Below, piece after piece: positions 44,577 through 44,774 of a DNA stretch of 44,774 bases (the stretch's first letter is position 1; every line of letters begins with the position of its first letter). Both the position numbers and the translations under genes were made by a program. The notes beneath the pieces are model-generated. The model worked only from the letters and a program-made list of their open reading frames with translations. It did no database searches and was not told the origin of the DNA. Source of the DNA: an uncultured Clostridia bacterium (GTDB lineage Bacteria > Bacillota > Clostridia > UMGS1810); contig CAJLYL010000004.1 in assembly GCA_905210855.1 (NCBI GenBank), positions 1-44,774 on the forward strand, given 5' to 3'.

Positions 44577-44663
44577 GGAGAGGTGTCCGAGTGGTTTAAG
44601 GAGCTAGTCTTGAAAACTAGTGATGCGAAAGCACCCAGAGTTCGAATCTCTGCCTCTCCGCCA
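44577..44663 (+). tRNA. tRNA-Ser (anticodon UGA)
   Basis: The acceptor arm GGAGAGG pairs with CCTCTCC and the CCA end is encoded (44661-44663). The anticodon loop CTTGAAA places TGA at 44611-44613. A long variable arm (GATGCGAAAGCACC) confirms a class II serine tRNA. The T loop is TTCGAAT. Confidence 0.97.
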
Positions 44664-44722
44664 CTTAACAATTTTATATTTATTTGAGTTTATCGGCAAT
44701 TTCGGCTGCCGATAATGCATAC

Positions 44723-44774
44723 GGAGAAGTACTCAAGAGGCCGAAGAGGCGCCCCTGCTAAGGGTGTAGGTCGG
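44723..44774 (+). tRNA. tRNA-Ser (anticodon GCU), cut by the window end
   Basis: GGAGAAGTACTCAAGAGGCC is the start of a serine tRNA. The stem CGCCC / GGGTG encloses the loop CTGCTAA, with anticodon GCT at 44757-44759. The variable arm begins and the 3' half lies beyond the window. It follows tRNA-Ser(UGA) by 59 bases, so the two are probably co-transcribed. Confidence 0.9.

Overview
The window reads as chromosome of an anaerobic, spore-forming, gut-type Clostridia member (Bacillota). Evidence: a spoIIM-xerD pair, a GerMN-domain lipoprotein, a sporulation-type gamma-D-glutamyl-DAP peptidase, dnaG-rpoD adjacency, a CIRCE-like site at groES-groEL, an electron-transfer flavoprotein, and a pectin-type esterase. 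Species cannot be named from this sequence. Positions 1 to about 680 differ: they are strongly AT-rich, with other codon use, and hold the ends of two genes (an unknown protein and the C-terminus of a Ca2+ P-type ATPase). They stop at an AAGCTT at 680-685, so the contig may be chimeric there.

Layout. 681-2548 is an accessory patch: an inverted pair of about 140 bp repeats brackets an XRE regulator, a lipoprotein and a divergent small gene with a long structured leader. 2549-10148 is rpoB-rpoC (minus). 10448-14228 holds a DUF421 membrane protein, an unknown gene in an operon with adenine deaminase, and hairpin repeats. 14229-15741 is spoIIM-xerD. 16325-19270 is a galT-galK-rdgB operon. 19406-20447 is a TRIC/UPF0126 channel and the RNase P RNA. 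20707-23473 is a leucine-rich-repeat surface protein whose C-terminal SGNH/CE12-like esterase domain is put out of frame by a run of ten A. 23535-24893 is a single-chain ETF beta-alpha fusion. 25283-32908 runs on the plus strand: dnaG, rpoD, a two-component system, a GerMN lipoprotein and an M14 peptidase. 33002-40147 runs on the minus strand: groEL, groES, ychF, a decayed adhesin gene, rpsT and rqcH.

40402-44232 is the most intriguing block: a PqqD-like protein, an ER/SipW-type signal peptidase and an ABC exporter in one overlapping operon. Just downstream, under its own promoter, lie a secreted protein and a 62-residue, cysteine-free peptide that looks like a leader-plus-core precursor. No modification enzyme is visible. 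This could be a minimal RiPP-like or peptide-export system. The window closes with tRNA-Ser(UGA) and the start of tRNA-Ser(GCU).

Several families of long-stem hairpins with conserved loops lie between genes (2236, 14070, 18163, 24925, 25167) and look like small non-autonomous mobile or REP-like elements.
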